From: Marinobacter sp. S6332
GTDB lineage: Bacteria > Pseudomonadota > Gammaproteobacteria > Pseudomonadales > Oleiphilaceae
Direction of reading: 5' to 3'
Length of the DNA: 64,000 nucleotides
Assembly (NCBI RefSeq): GCF_023016045.1
Contig: NZ_JALKAP010000001.1
Coordinates: forward strand, 424,893 to 488,892
The position numbers and the translations under genes were made by a program. Shown here piece after piece: positions 63,726 to 64,000 of the stretch (position 1 is its first letter; each line of letters begins with the position of its first letter). Under the pieces are notes generated by a model. The model did not search any database. It had not been told where the DNA came from and saw nothing but the letters and a program-made list of their open reading frames with translations.

Positions 63726-64000
63726 CTACAAGAAACCATCATCGGAGCTACCAAAGGTGTCTATGCCAAAGTCGCTATCCATCCCAGTCCCGATGCTCAT
63801 ACTGTCGTCGCTCATTCCGTAAACGTTACCGCCGACATCAATCATACTGCCGGCCATAGGCAGCCCGGTCGCGGGGTTGATGCCACCGCTTGCGATACTG
63901 CCGTCATTGCCTAATAGGCCGGAGTAATCATTAAGCAAGCCGCCTGTGAACAGGCTTTCATCATCGATCACAGACTCCGTCTCTGAATCTTCGAAAAAAC
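63726..64000 (-). CDS. Gly/Ser/Asp-rich hypothetical protein, 5' end outside the window
   Basis: The frame runs from the right edge to a TAG at 63726. From the edge it reads FFEDSETESVIDDESLFTGG and continues with a low-complexity acidic, Gly-rich sequence containing INPATGLPMAGSMIDVGGNVYG and ending SSDDGFL. A GTG at 63971 is an in-frame candidate start, but the frame is open beyond it, so the gene may begin outside. No family is recognised; the tail resembles short structural or cargo proteins of mobile elements. Confidence 0.5.
   Translation of the reverse strand, partial: FFEDSETESVIDDESLFTGGLLNDYSGLLGNDGSIASGGINPATGLPMAGSMIDVGGNVYGMSDDSMSIGTGMDSDFGIDTFGSSDDGFL

Noticed and set aside
41455-64000. 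att repeat of the tRNA-Pro 3' end inside the island
   Set aside because: Reading for the T-arm and acceptor sequence found no second copy up to 64000.

Overview
The window reads as a chromosome segment of a marine gammaproteobacterium, most likely Marinobacter or a close relative. This rests on gene order and protein sequences recognised from memory; no search was run. Much of bases 1-41450 is origin-proximal core. It keeps blocks known from the Pseudomonas oriC region: the aa3 cytochrome oxidase cluster with its assembly genes, aroE-hemF-tsaC-dprA-LysM, def-fmt-rsmB-trkA, and glyQ-glyS-gmhB, ending in a tRNA-Pro(CGG).

Layout. 1-5200: edge of an ATP-grasp-like gene, a small secreted protein, hrpB, an MFS transporter and two small genes. 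5295-14104: minus-strand respiratory cluster (ctaC-ctaD-ctaG-ctaE; surf1, a thioredoxin-like gene, ctaA, cyoE, SCO) with a small plus-strand DUF2909 gene between the two halves. 14311-22646: plus-strand dinF, a hypothetical gene, a compact four-gene operon (cupredoxin-like protein, EAL phosphodiesterase with a degenerate GGDEF site, DUF3034 protein, truncated-haemoglobin lipoprotein), DUF1653 and an antiporter. 22650-31800: palindromic repeats, yheV, prlC, a gamma carbonic anhydrase, a PA4642-family gene, motAB, aroE, hemF, tsaC, dprA. 31845-41353: LysM gene, then def-fmt-rsmB-trkA and glyQS-gmhB.

From the tRNA-Pro onward the content is accessory. An AlpA-like regulator (41733) is followed by an unrecognised translationally coupled pair: a nuclease-like gene then a phosphoribosyltransferase-like gene (43694 down to 42082). 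Beyond that a co-directional minus-strand run from 58371 to 43972 holds a lone FitA-like ribbon-helix-helix gene, an SNF2-type helicase, a DUF4391 gene, an AAA ATPase and subtilase pair matching IetAS, a type III Mod methyltransferase, a frameshifted AlbA/Schlafen-type ATP-binding gene, and a type III Res endonuclease. It looks like one defence operon in which IetAS is nested inside a type III restriction-like system, possibly under the RHH protein at its head.

From 58400 to 64000 lies a separate mobile-element module: a tyrosine recombinase with an overlapping partner gene, several small hypothetical genes with strong ribosome binding sites, an ADP-ribosyltransferase-like gene whose C-terminus is frameshifted at a short repeat, a DUF2384 antitoxin remnant, and genes running off the right edge. 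The best candidates for something undescribed are the 42082-43694 pair, the composite defence operon, and the ADP-ribosyltransferase-like gene with its coupled neighbours.
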